Source: Zobellia uliginosa (lineage in GTDB: Bacteria > Bacteroidota > Bacteroidia > Flavobacteriales > Flavobacteriaceae). From it: 64,000 nucleotides of DNA. Both the position numbers and the translations under genes were made by a program. The notes below the pieces were generated by a model. It was not told the origin of the DNA and made no database searches. It saw only the letters and a program-made list of their open reading frames with translations. Below are positions 6,974 to 15,272 of the stretch, in pieces. Position 1 is the first letter of the stretch; the number at the start of each line of letters is the position of its first letter. The DNA is taken from the NCBI RefSeq assembly GCF_900156625.1, contig NZ_FTOB01000004.1, positions 310,001 to 374,000 on the forward strand, in the 5' to 3' direction.

Positions 6974-9826
6974 TTATTCAGCCTCGGCGTAGGCTTCTAT
7001 TGGCGCACACGTACATATTAAATTACGGTCTCCATAGGCATCGTCAACTCGCCTGACCGAAGGCCAAAATTTGTTTTCTTGAATAAATGGAAGCGGAAAT
7101 GCCGCTTTTTGTCTGCTGTAAGGAAAGTTCCATGTATCGTTCGTAAGCATACCCAAGGTGTGGGGCGAATTTTTCAGCACATTGTTAGGTTCGTCGGAAG
7201 AAGAAGCATTGATTTCTTCCTTGATCGATAACATGGCTTCGCAAAAACGATCAAGTTCGGCCCGACTTTCACTTTCGGTAGGTTCGATCATTAAGGTACC
7301 TGCAACGGGAAAAGAAACGGTAGGGGCGTGAAAGCCATAATCCATCAATCTCTTGGCGATATCGGTAACTTCTATACCGTTCTTTTTAAAGGGGCGGCAA
7401 TCAATGATCATCTCATGGGCTGCACGTCCGTTTTCGCCTGTATAAAGTACATCATAGGCTCCACTAAGTTTCTGTTTGATGTAGTTGGCATTTAAAATGG
7501 CGATTTCTGTGGAATGTCTAAGTCCTTTTTCCCCGAGCATTTTAATGTAGCCATAAGAGATCAGGCATACCAATGAACTGCCCCAAGGAGCGGCCGATAT
7601 TGCGGTAATGGCCTTATCGCCACCGGTTTCCACTACTGGGTTTCCGGGAAGGAAGGGTGCCAGTTGTTCGGCTACACATATAGGGCCTACACCAGGACCA
7701 CCACCACCATGGGGTATGGCAAAGGTCTTGTGAAGGTTCAAGTGACAAACATCGGCACCGATAATGGCAGGATTGGTAAGTCCGACCTGGGCATTCATGT
7801 TGGCACCGTCCATATACACTTGGCCCCCGTGGTCATGTACGAGTTGGGTAATCTGTTTTATAGATGATTCAAAAACACCATGGGTAGAGGGATAGGTAAC
7901 CATTAAGGCGGCAAGCTGGTCTGCGTGTTTCAAGACCTTGTCCTCTAGGTCGGCTACGTCTATGTTTCCTCGTTCATCGGTTTTGGTAACGACGACTTTC
8001 ATACCGGCCATTACGGCAGAAGCCGGGTTGGTGCCGTGCGCCGAAGCGGGAATGATGCAGACGTTCCTATGGCCTTCGTTACGTGATTCGTGATAGGCCC
8101 TGATGACCATGAGTCCGGCATACTCGCCCTGTGCACCGGAATTCGGCTGCAACGAGGTTGCGGCAAATCCGGTAATCGTAGAAAGGTCTTTGGCCAGTTC
8201 CTTGAGTACGTATTGGTAGCCTTTTGCTTGTTCGATGGGTACGAAGGGATGGATATTCGCCCAACGTGCCATACTCAAGGGCAACATTTCTGAGGCTGCA
8301 TTCAATTTCATGGTACATGATCCCAAGGAAATCATCGAATGGTTCAGGGAAAGGTCTTTGCGCTCCAATTTTTTTATGTAGCGCATAAGCTCGGTCTCTG
8401 AATGGTATAGATTGAAGACTTCGTTCTGTAGGAAATTCGATTGGCGCTGCACATTTGAAGGTAGCGCGGTTTTTGTGGATAGCTCCTCGATTGGGGCTGC
8501 GTTCTTTTCAAGTGCTTCAGCGAAAATGGAAACGATTTGATTTAGGTCTTGCAATGAGGTCGCCTCGTTTACCGCTATGGAAACTGTTTCGTCGTCTATG
8601 TAAAGAAAGTTTACTTCGTTTTGCTCTGCTATTGTACGAACGCGGTTGGCCTTGGTCTTGACCGTAATCGTATCAAAATACGAAAGATTGGTTTGGTAGA
8701 GGCCTAATTTCTCAAGGGCATCGGCCAAGGTTACGGCGGTATGGTGGACTTTTCTTGCAATGTATTTCAGGCCTTCAGGTCCGTGATAAACGGCGTACAT
8801 ACCGGCCATAACGGCCAATAGTACCTGCGCGGTGCATATATTCGATGTGGCCTTGTCGCGTTTTATGTGCTGTTCTCGCGTTTGAAGTGCCATCCGCAAT
8901 GCCATATTCCCGTCAGTGTCTTTTGTAATACCGATAATACGGCCGGGAATGTTTCTTTTGTAGGCCTCTTTGGTAGCGAAAAATGCGGCGTGAGGGCCTC
9001 CATAGCCCAAAGGAATACCGAATCTTTGGGTGGTGCCGACAACTACGTCTACGCCGAATTCCCCTGGAGGGGTAAGCAGCACCAAGCTTAAGATATCTGC
9101 GGAAACGGCAACTTTAATATCGTTTTCTTGGGCTTTGGAAACAAAGTCGCTATAGTCGTTTACTTGTCCGTATTTGCCAGGGTACTGTAATAGGGCCCCG
9201 TAAAAATCTTGTCCAAAGGTAAATTCTTCATGGTTTCCTATTACCAGTTCAATACCCAAAGGTTTTGAACGTGTTTTTAAAAGGGATAGGGTCTGCGGAA
9301 GAACTTCTTCTGATACGAAGAATTTTAGAATACCGTTTTTCTTTTGTTGACGACTGCGAACATCGTACAACATGGTCATGGCTTCCGCTGCGGCCGTACT
9401 TTCGTCCAATAGTGATGCATTGGCCAGTTCCATACCTGTAAGGTCGGCGACTAGGGTCTGAAAATTTAAAAGCGCCTCTAGTCGGCCCTGTGCAATTTCA
9501 GCTTGATATGGGGTGTAAGCGGTATACCAACCCGGGTTTTCAAGAATATTCCTTTTGATTACGGAAGGCGTCAAACTCTCATGGTATCCTAAACCGATAT
9601 ATGAACGGAATACCTGGTTCTGCTCCGATAATTCTTGAATATGGGCCAGAAATTTGTGTTCGCTCATTGCGGCATTCAGCTGCAATGGTTCCTTTAAACG
9701 AATGTCGTTGGGGATGGTCTCGTAAATGAGCTGGTCCAAGGTTTCGGTACCTACAGTCTTGAGCATGTGCTCTCGATCTTCTTCCTTAATGCCTATATGG
9801 CGTAAAGCAAATACATCTGTCTTCAT
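6974..9826 (-). CDS. gcvP: Glycine dehydrogenase (aminomethyl-transferring), P-protein of the glycine cleavage system
   Basis: The PLP-dependent P-protein decarboxylates glycine and passes the aminomethyl group to the lipoyl H-protein. At 950 residues this is the fused single-chain form, with N-terminal (about 1-440) and C-terminal (about 450-950) halves both present. The PLP lysine is K700 in HLNLHKTFAIPHGGGGPG, and the Gly-rich segment follows as expected. The N-terminus (RHIGIKEEDREHML) matches other P-proteins and supports the ATG at 9826. No gcvT or gcvH is next to it, so the cleavage system is split in this genome. A probable terminator follows the gene. Confidence 0.97.
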   Translation of the reverse strand: MKTDVFALRHIGIKEEDREHMLKTVGTETLDQLIYETIPNDIRLKEPLQLNAAMSEHKFLAHIQELSEQNQVFRSYIGLGYHESLTPSVIKRNILENPGWYTAYTPYQAEIAQGRLEALLNFQTLVADLTGMELANASLLDESTAAAEAMTMLYDVRSRQQKKNGILKFFVSEEVLPQTLSLLKTRSKPLGIELVIGNHEEFTFGQDFYGALLQYPGKYGQVNDYSDFVSKAQENDIKVAVSADILSLVLLTPPGEFGVDVVVGTTQRFGIPLGYGGPHAAFFATKEAYKRNIPGRIIGITKDTDGNMALRMALQTREQHIKRDKATSNICTAQVLLAVMAGMYAVYHGPEGLKYIARKVHHTAVTLADALEKLGLYQTNLSYFDTITVKTKANRVRTIAEQNEVNFLYIDDETVSIAVNEATSLQDLNQIVSIFAEALEKNAAPIEELSTKTALPSNVQRQSNFLQNEVFNLYHSETELMRYIKKLERKDLSLNHSMISLGSCTMKLNAASEMLPLSMARWANIHPFVPIEQAKGYQYVLKELAKDLSTITGFAATSLQPNSGAQGEYAGLMVIRAYHESRNEGHRNVCIIPASAHGTNPASAVMAGMKVVVTKTDERGNIDVADLEDKVLKHADQLAALMVTYPSTHGVFESSIKQITQLVHDHGGQVYMDGANMNAQVGLTNPAIIGADVCHLNLHKTFAIPHGGGGPGVGPICVAEQLAPFLPGNPVVETGGDKAITAISAAPWGSSLVCLISYGYIKMLGEKGLRHSTEIAILNANYIKQKLSGAYDVLYTGENGRAAHEMIIDCRPFKKNGIEVTDIAKRLMDYGFHAPTVSFPVAGTLMIEPTESESRAELDRFCEAMLSIKEEINASSSDEPNNVLKNSPHTLGMLTNDTWNFPYSRQKAAFPLPFIQENKFWPSVRRVDDAYGDRNLICTCAPIEAYAEAE

Positions 9827-9939
9827 AGCTTATTGTAAAAGTGGCGTAAAATTAGACATTTAATCCCTTAAAAAAATCACATAATTGTGTTAGGTCATTA
9901 AAGTTTTTAACTAAAACGGCAGTTTATGAACAGTTTGGT

Positions 9940-9947
9940 TAATTTTG
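9940..9947 (+). promoter_or_regulatory. Promoter -7 element (TAATTTTG) abutting the start codon of the UbiA-like gene
   Basis: TAATTTTG matches TAnnTTTG and ends only 4 bases before the ATG at 9952. Initiation at the usual 5-7 bases downstream would place the transcript start at or beside the ATG, giving a leaderless or almost leaderless mRNA. No -33 TTG is seen at 17-23 bases. Confidence 0.35.
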
Positions 9948-9951
9948 TAAG

Positions 9952-10776
9952 ATGAAGGCTATAAAGCGCATTTTCGACTTTTACCTTGATGCAAGTATAC
10001 ATATAGCCTTTGGGGTGTATGCCCTTGTACATATTACCGATATTACCTTGGGCTTTGAGGTAGACAGTCACTTGGCCTGGTTTCTTTTTTTTGGTTCGGT
10101 GGCTTGTTACAATTTCGTAAAGTACGGGGTGGAGGCAAAAAAGTACATTCTTGTGGCCAATCGCTATCACAAGAATATTCAGTTGGTAAGTATAATAGCC
10201 TTGCTCATTGCACTTTACCATGGTTGGTTTTTGTCATTGAAAGTCTGGTTCGGTGTTGTGGGGCTCGTGGGATTGACGGGACTCTATGCCTTACCCTTAT
10301 TGCCCCATGCAAAAAACTTGAGAAGTTGGGGCGGGTTAAAAATTTTTATTGTGGCCCTGGTATGGGCGGGGGCAACGGTAATCTTGCCTATGTTGGCGGC
10401 CGAACAACCTATGACAAAAGACGTTTGGGTAGAAACCGTTCAACGCTTTATTTTTGTGTTGATCTTATTGATTCCCTTCGAAATTCGTGATTTGGCCTTT
10501 GATGCTCCTGATTTAAAGACTTTGCCACAGCGTTACGGCATTGCCAACACTAAAATCTTTGGTTCTTTCTTGAGCGTTCCGTTCTTTTTCTTGATTTTCC
10601 TGAAAAATAGTGTATCTAGTGGTGAGGCGATAGCGGCGGGTATAGTCTTTTTGATACTTGGTTCCCTAATGTTTATAACGGGACGAAGGCAAAATCGGTA
10701 TTTTGCTTCGTTTTGGGTGGAGGCTATTTCTATATTTTGGTGGTTTCTGTTGCTATTGACCACCATGTACATTTAG
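9952..10776 (+). CDS. UbiA prenyltransferase-like integral membrane protein
   Basis: This 274-residue protein has about eight hydrophobic segments and no signal peptide. It resembles the UbiA superfamily, whose members prenylate aromatic acceptors in the inner membrane. The second motif of that family is recognisable as E177-I-R-D180-LAF-D184-AP-D187 followed by LPQRYG, similar to the RD...D...TLP pattern of UbiA proteins. The first Asp-rich motif (NDxxDxxxD) is not intact: the corresponding stretch reads ACYNFVKYGVEAKKY. Prenyl diphosphate binding through two Mg2+ sites is therefore doubtful. It converges on the small zinc-finger gene, with a 4-base overlap of the two stop codons. The function should be left open. 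Confidence 0.75.
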   Translation: MKAIKRIFDFYLDASIHIAFGVYALVHITDITLGFEVDSHLAWFLFFGSVACYNFVKYGVEAKKYILVANRYHKNIQLVSIIALLIALYHGWFLSLKVWFGVVGLVGLTGLYALPLLPHAKNLRSWGGLKIFIVALVWAGATVILPMLAAEQPMTKDVWVETVQRFIFVLILLIPFEIRDLAFDAPDLKTLPQRYGIANTKIFGSFLSVPFFFLIFLKNSVSSGEAIAAGIVFLILGSLMFITGRRQNRYFASFWVEAISIFWWFLLLLTTMYI

Positions 10777-11000
10777 TCTTTTTCCTGTAAAATTTCCTTC
10801 ATCTTAAGCTTGTCGTTTTCCGTGAGGCTATGTAGGTTGGCCTTGTCGCATAGAGAAGTAAGTTGGGTGTTTTTCTTTGTGGCCTTTGAACAGGTCTTAC
10901 ACATAAGTAAATGGAAGCGAAGCTTTAACTTCTCGATAAAAGTGGCTTCCCTATATTGGGCCTTGTTGCAAATTATTGCAGCTTTTTCGCAAGAAATCAT
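10773..11000 (-). CDS. Small zinc-finger (ZAS-like) putative anti-sigma factor
   Basis: This small protein (75 residues from the ATG at 11000) has the H-x3-C-x2-C signature of zinc-binding anti-sigma domains: H30-LLM-C34-KT-C37, plus C4 and C11. It has no membrane segment, unlike most sensors of this type. It starts 2 bases after the stop codon of the ECF sigma factor gene, an arrangement typical of sigma/anti-sigma pairs. An upstream TTG at 11012 would add four residues, but the ATG is preferred because it does not overlap the sigma gene. By analogy it would bind and restrain that sigma factor, but this is inference from position and motif. Confidence 0.75.
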   Translation of the reverse strand: MISCEKAAIICNKAQYREATFIEKLKLRFHLLMCKTCSKATKKNTQLTSLCDKANLHSLTENDKLKMKEILQEKD

Positions 11001-11002
11001 AT

Positions 11003-11557
11003 TTAAAACCAATTTTGATTAAGGCAATCCATCAAGGCCGTTCTAGCTCTATGTATCATTACCCACAGGTTAGACGGATTAATATCGAGCTCATTACAAA
11101 TATCTTCGGTACTAATTCCTTGAATGGTTTTCATTGTAAATACCAGGGCCTGTTTTTTTGGTAATTTAGAGATGCAGTCTTGTATGGCGAGACCTAGTTC
11201 TTCGTTTTCTATGTTGCTGTTTTCAAACGAACTAAAAGGGTCGGCTACTTGTTCTTCTAGCCAATCGCCTTCCGCGTCGCTTTGTGCACTGTAGTTCATT
11301 CGAACCTCGGCCTTGCCTTTGTTTGAATTTATCTTTCGATAATAATCGATTACTTTTCGTTTCAGAATAGCAATCAACCAAGTGCGTTCAGCGGCATCTC
11401 CCTTATAGTTTTTTGCCGATTTTAGTCCGGCCATAAAGGTTTCCTGTACCAAATCTTTTGCTACTTCCGAATCGCTTATGCGGCCGATGGCATAGTTGAA
11501 AAGGTAATCTGCATATAAATCTACCCAGTTTTCGGGCTGTAGTTGGTGTTGTGCCAT
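11003..11557 (-). CDS. ECF-type sigma-70 family RNA polymerase sigma factor
   Basis: This is an extracytoplasmic-function sigma factor with region 2 (YADYLFNYAIGRISDSEVAK onward, with a WLIAILKRKVIDYYRK DNA-melting and -10-binding helix) and region 4 (KKQALVFTMKTIQGISTEDI, then the helix-turn-helix NPSNLWVMIHRARTAL). The two are joined by an acidic linker rich in Asp/Glu. I chose the ATG at 11557 (184 residues, starting MAQHQLQPENW): a TACTTTTG -7 element lies 17 bases upstream, and the 30 extra codons available from 11647 look unconserved. The zinc-finger gene follows 2 bases downstream and is the likely anti-sigma partner. A divergent rhodanese lipoprotein gene begins about 120 bases upstream. 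Confidence 0.88.
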   Translation of the reverse strand: MAQHQLQPENWVDLYADYLFNYAIGRISDSEVAKDLVQETFMAGLKSAKNYKGDAAERTWLIAILKRKVIDYYRKINSNKGKAEVRMNYSAQSDAEGDWLEEQVADPFSSFENSNIENEELGLAIQDCISKLPKKQALVFTMKTIQGISTEDICNELDINPSNLWVMIHRARTALMDCLNQNWF

Positions 11558-11574
11558 AGGTTTCGTGTCATTGT

Positions 11575-11582
11575 CAAAAGTA
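11575..11582 (-). promoter_or_regulatory. Promoter -7 element (TACTTTTG) for the ECF sigma factor
   Basis: The - strand reads TACTTTTG here, matching TAnnTTTG, 17 bases before the ATG at 11557. It would start the transcript about 10 bases before that ATG, which rules out translation from 11647 on this transcript and helps decide the start codon. Confidence 0.4.
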
Positions 11583-11653
11583 ATGGAATTAGATTTAATG
11601 ACCTTTAATTTTTTTTCATTGCTTCTAATATAATTTAATGCCGCCATATTTCT

Positions 11654-11661
11654 TATTTTTG
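11654..11661 (+). promoter_or_regulatory. Promoter -7 element (TATTTTTG) for the rhodanese gene
   Basis: TATTTTTG matches TAnnTTTG and ends 16 bases before the ATG at 11678. This is the same spacing as at the divergent sigma factor gene and at mpl. No convincing -33 TTG is present. Confidence 0.4.
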
Positions 11662-11677
11662 ATTAAACTTCTTGAAC

Positions 11678-12034
11678 ATGAAAGTCTACATATTCACTCT
11701 TTTACTATGTATGATTACTTTAGGTTGTGCTCAAAGTAAAACAAAACCTATCACAGATTTTTCACAGAATGATATAGAAAATGCGATTTTGCTGGATGTT
11801 CGTACTCCCGAAGAATTTAATGGGGGACATTTAGATAAGGCCGTAAATATCAATTGGTTCGATGCTGATTTTGCAGAACGCGTCGATAGCATCGATCGGG
11901 CGCAGACCGTATACGTGTATTGCAAGAAAGGCGGACGTAGCGCCAAAGCGGCCCAGGTACTTGATTCTTTAGGCTTTAATGTGGTTGACCTAGAAGGCGG
12001 CTACGACGCTTATGTGGCTTCTAAAAAGAATTAA
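11678..12034 (+). CDS. Rhodanese-like domain lipoprotein
   Basis: This is a single rhodanese domain of 118 residues exported as a lipoprotein. The signal ends in the lipobox ITLGC with the acylated Cys at residue 17. The active-site loop is C82-KKGGRS, so the sulfurtransferase cysteine is present, and LLDVRTPEEFNGGHLDKAVN is the standard CH2A/CH2B region. The loop has the short form typical of persulfide-handling rhodaneses rather than phosphatases. The ATG at 11678 is preferred over a TTG two codons upstream. Its stop codon overlaps the convergent nucleotidase stop by 4 bases. The natural sulfur donor and acceptor are unknown. Confidence 0.9.
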   Translation: MKVYIFTLLLCMITLGCAQSKTKPITDFSQNDIENAILLDVRTPEEFNGGHLDKAVNINWFDADFAERVDSIDRAQTVYVYCKKGGRSAKAAQVLDSLGFNVVDLEGGYDAYVASKKN

Positions 12035-12552
12035 AGGAGCTTGTCGGCCACCTCTAACCAATTGTTCGCACGTTCAAAACCCGTAGTGTTTATATTATGT
12101 GGAGAGGTGAACAGCAGGGTTCGCCCATTGAACTTTTCAAGGTTGTAACTGCGATCGTCGATGAGAACATCGCCCAACAGAATGTGCTTATGACCGCAGA
12201 GAATACGGTTTTGCCATGGAATGAAGGAAAGGTGTTCATCTAACCAATCGGATTTTTCCTCGAGTGAATTCGGAAACTGCATGGCGGCACTGGCTATGTA
12301 TACTTCGTGCTTTTCGTTTAGCTTCCTTAATACGTCTTGGGCATTTTTAATGGGTTTCAGGTTGCGGAAGAAGCCTCTGTTCCGGGCATGGTCGCGAACA
12401 CTTTGCTGACGTTCGGACGGAACCATACGCCAGACCTCGTTGCCGTTGCAAAGCTCCACTGTCAGGTTCTCGTTAAACTGTTTGTTGTAAATTTCTATAT
12501 GCGCACCGTAGGTGTCCGCAATAACTTCGTCCATGTCAACGAATATGACCAT
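12031..12552 (-). CDS. 5'(3')-deoxyribonucleotidase-like HAD phosphatase
   Basis: This is a HAD-fold phosphatase of the NT5C/5'-nucleotidase type, 173 residues, expected to dephosphorylate pyrimidine (deoxy)nucleoside monophosphates. The nucleophile and acid/base Asp pair is D6 and D8 in IFVDMDEVIADT. The middle motif appears as VYIASAAMQFPNS and the metal-binding acidic pair as VLIDDRSYNLEKF. It has no signal peptide and is likely cytoplasmic. It is transcribed alone, downstream of the M3 peptidase terminator, and ends in a 4-base stop-codon overlap with the rhodanese gene. Confidence 0.85.
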   Translation of the reverse strand: MVIFVDMDEVIADTYGAHIEIYNKQFNENLTVELCNGNEVWRMVPSERQQSVRDHARNRGFFRNLKPIKNAQDVLRKLNEKHEVYIASAAMQFPNSLEEKSDWLDEHLSFIPWQNRILCGHKHILLGDVLIDDRSYNLEKFNGRTLLFTSPHNINTTGFERANNWLEVADKLL

Positions 12553-12653
12553 CGCTTTTTTTGGCGAAGTTCTAAAAAGCCTGCGAGGTAAAAAAACCTA
12601 AGCCCAAATTTGACGATGATTTAATTTGTATTTTGTAGAAGTTTCTGGGGAAT

Positions 12654-12684
12654 AAAAAAAGAGGGCGTCCCCACACCCTCTTTT
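12654..12684 (-). terminator. Intrinsic terminator of the purK-purE-M3 peptidase operon
   Basis: GAGGGCGT (12661-12668) pairs with ACACCCTC (12673-12680) with one mismatch around a 4-nt loop. On the - strand it is followed by a run of seven T (12654-12660). It lies about 115 bases past the M3 peptidase stop codon. Confidence 0.75.
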
Positions 12685-12798
12685 AAACCGTTAAAAAAAT
12701 TATTTGATATAACCTTTTCAACCTACTTATGTTACGTAAATATATAAGAAAAAACTTACAAAACATAATTTAGGTTAATTTTTTTTAAAAATTTGGAT

Positions 12799-14817
12799 TT
12801 ATTCAAGCAGGCCGGCTCTTTCCAGTAAGGCTTCTACCTTTGGTTCTGCTCCCCTAAAGCGTTTATATAGCACCATAGGGTTCTCGGTGCCGCCTTTTGA
12901 AAGCACGTTATCCTTGAACTTTGTAGCGACTTCCTTGTTAAAGATACCTTTTTCTTTGAAAAGGGCAAAAGCATCGGCATCGAGAACTTCGGCCCATTTA
13001 TAACTGTAGTAGCCCGAAGAATAGCCACCTTGAAATATATGGGAAAAAGCCGTGCTCATACAGGTTTCCGGGGTGTCGGGATACAGGTTGGTGTCTTTAA
13101 AGGCTTCACTTTCGTGTTGCTTAACATCGGTAATGCCCGATGGGTCGATACCGTGCCAAGACATATCCAATAAACCAAAACTCAATTGTCTCAAGGTTTG
13201 CATGCCTTCTTGAAAGGTGGACGACTCCTTGATTTTTTGTACCAATTCCATTGGAATTACTTCCCCTGTTTCATAATGCTTGGCAAAAAGCTCTAGGGCC
13301 TCTTTTTCATAGCACCAATTTTCCATGACCTGACTGGGCAGTTCAACAAAATCCCAGAACACCGAAGTTCCTGAAAGACTAGGGTAGGTGGTGTTGGCCA
13401 GCATACCATGAAGTCCGTGACCGAACTCATGAAATAATGTGGTAACTTCGTTAAAGGTCAAAAGTGAAGGTTTGCTGGGAGTCGATCGTGTAAAATTACA
13501 GACGTTGGATATATGCGGACGTACATTTTTACCCTTCAATCGGTATTGTGGTTTGTACGATGTCATCCAAGCGCCGCCACGTTTTCCTTTTCTTGGATGA
13601 AAATCGGCATAAAAGACCGAGATGAAGTTTCCTGAAGTGTCATAAACCTTGTAAGTTTTTACTTCGTCATGATACTTTTCAATGTCGGATACCTCTTCGA
13701 ATTTTAGGTCGAACAATTTTTCCGCCACTTTAAAAACCCCATCTATTACATTTTCAAGTTTGAAATAAGGCTTTAGCTTTTCGTCGTCAAGGTTGAACCG
13801 TTTTTGCTTGAGTTTTTCAGAGTAGTAGCTGCCGTCCCATTTTTCCAATCGGTCGATGGCGTCAAGTTCTTTTGCGAATTTTTCCAGTTCGATAAATTCT
13901 TTTTTAGCGGCGGGTTTGGCCTTTACTAGCAATTCATTTAGAAATTGGTGCACTTTTTCGGGAGTTTCAGCCATGCGTTCCTCCAATACAAAGTGGGCAT
14001 GTGTTTTGTAGCCGAGTAAATTGGCGCGTTCATACCTCAATTGGGCAATTTTAAGAACGTTTTCTTGGTTGTCATGTTCATCGCCGTGAAAGGCTTTGCT
14101 GCCAAAGGCCAGTGCCAGTTTTTTTCGGAGCCCACGATTTTTGGCGTACTTCATAAAAGGGATATAGCTCGGGTAGTCTAGGGTGACCAGCCAGCCTTCT
14201 TTACCTTTTGATTGGGCCAATTGGGCCGCAGCTTCTTTTTCTCCTTCAGGTAAACCGTCTAAATCATTTTCATCGGTCAGGTGCATTTCGTACGTATTGG
14301 TCTCGGCCAGTACGTTCTCCCCGAATTTGAGTTTAAGTTGGGACAGTTCGGCGTCGATTTCACGTAGGCGCTTCTTTTTGTCATCGCTCAGGTTGGCACC
14401 GTTTCTGCTGAAACTCTTGTATTTTTTGTCGAGCAAGGTCTGTTGCTCTACCGTTAGGTCTAATGAATCTCTTTGCCCATAAACCGTTTTTATACGTTTG
14501 AACAAGGCTTCGTTCAGTGTGATGTCGTTGCTAAATTCAGATAGCAAGGGTGAAATTTCTTGAGCTATCTTTTGAATCTCTTCATTGGTTTCCGCTGAAT
14601 TCAAATTGAAGAATATGCTCGAGATCCGGTCTAGTTGTTGTCCTGAAAATTCAAGGGCCTCGATAGTGTTGGCAAAAGAAGGTGCCTCCGAATTTTCGGT
14701 AATCCGGTCTATTTCGGCACGGGCCTCTTTCATGGCCTGTAAAAAGGCGGGTTTAAAATCTTCGTTCTTTATCTGTGAAAAAGGAGCGGTGTCAAAAGGG
14801 GTCAATAAAGGATTCAT
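12799..14817 (-). CDS. M3 family oligopeptidase (dipeptidyl carboxypeptidase/PrlC-like)
   Basis: This is a zinc metallopeptidase of family M3, 672 residues, which degrades short peptides. The HExxH-type site reads H463-E464-FG-H467, followed downstream by the conserved Glu-containing helix (VFWDFVELPSQVMENW). The N-terminus (NPLLTPFDTAPFSQIKNEDF) is typical of cytoplasmic Dcp/PrlC proteins and there is no signal peptide. The start fits full family length. The gene begins 22 bases after the EF-hand membrane protein gene in an operon that starts with purK. A terminator follows it. Whether it acts as an endo-oligopeptidase or a dipeptidyl carboxypeptidase cannot be told from sequence alone. Confidence 0.94.
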   Translation of the reverse strand: MNPLLTPFDTAPFSQIKNEDFKPAFLQAMKEARAEIDRITENSEAPSFANTIEALEFSGQQLDRISSIFFNLNSAETNEEIQKIAQEISPLLSEFSNDITLNEALFKRIKTVYGQRDSLDLTVEQQTLLDKKYKSFSRNGANLSDDKKKRLREIDAELSQLKLKFGENVLAETNTYEMHLTDENDLDGLPEGEKEAAAQLAQSKGKEGWLVTLDYPSYIPFMKYAKNRGLRKKLALAFGSKAFHGDEHDNQENVLKIAQLRYERANLLGYKTHAHFVLEERMAETPEKVHQFLNELLVKAKPAAKKEFIELEKFAKELDAIDRLEKWDGSYYSEKLKQKRFNLDDEKLKPYFKLENVIDGVFKVAEKLFDLKFEEVSDIEKYHDEVKTYKVYDTSGNFISVFYADFHPRKGKRGGAWMTSYKPQYRLKGKNVRPHISNVCNFTRSTPSKPSLLTFNEVTTLFHEFGHGLHGMLANTTYPSLSGTSVFWDFVELPSQVMENWCYEKEALELFAKHYETGEVIPMELVQKIKESSTFQEGMQTLRQLSFGLLDMSWHGIDPSGITDVKQHESEAFKDTNLYPDTPETCMSTAFSHIFQGGYSSGYYSYKWAEVLDADAFALFKEKGIFNKEVATKFKDNVLSKGGTENPMVLYKRFRGAEPKVEALLERAGLLE

Positions 14818-14839
14818 ATGTCGTAAGATTTTTGTTGCG

Positions 14840-15241
14840 TTATATTTTCAAGGGATTGTTTTTTAGCTGAAAACGGGTATTGATCAAATCTAAAATAAAA
14901 GCGAGGCCGGCGAGAAGAAAGGATAGTGCCGCACCTGTCATAAAAGCCAAATTTCTAGTGGTGTCGATCAATACCTTGTCTCTTACGTTTCGATAATCTT
15001 TGGTGTATTCGGCCAGATCTATGGTGCCGTTCGAATTAAGGTCAAAAGTGTCTAACTGCATTTGGTAATACTTCCATCGTAAAAATACGAGTACCAATAT
15101 CAGTCCATACATCGAGAAGAACAGTAGCGAGCAGCGCCACGCACTTCTAACGTAAGGGTTTTTGACTTTTCCTCTTAAAAAAAACAGAACAAAAATGGCC
15201 ACAATACTTATCAGAAAACCGAAAAGAGATGGGTAGTTCAT
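14840..15241 (-). CDS. Three-helix membrane protein with an EF-hand loop
   Basis: I do not recognise this gene by name. The 133-residue protein has three hydrophobic helices (about 5-22, 37-54 and 95-117). Between helices two and three lies a canonical EF-hand calcium loop: D67-x-N69-x-N71-G72-T73-I74-D75-x-x-E78. The loop between helices one and two is strongly basic (RGKVKN, VRSAWR), so by the positive-inside rule the EF-hand loop would face the periplasm. It is sandwiched between purE (31 bases upstream) and the M3 peptidase (22 bases downstream). Nothing in it suggests an enzyme; calcium sensing or structural binding is possible but unproven. Confidence 0.75.
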   Translation of the reverse strand: MNYPSLFGFLISIVAIFVLFFLRGKVKNPYVRSAWRCSLLFFSMYGLILVLVFLRWKYYQMQLDTFDLNSNGTIDLAEYTKDYRNVRDKVLIDTTRNLAFMTGAALSFLLAGLAFILDLINTRFQLKNNPLKI

Positions 15242-15272
15242 AATGAAAAGGAGGGTTTTGAAGTGTAAAGTA

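Noticed and set aside
11558-11647. 30-codon N-terminal extension of the ECF sigma factor
   Set aside because: It contains a good -7 element at 11575-11582 and resembles no sigma region.
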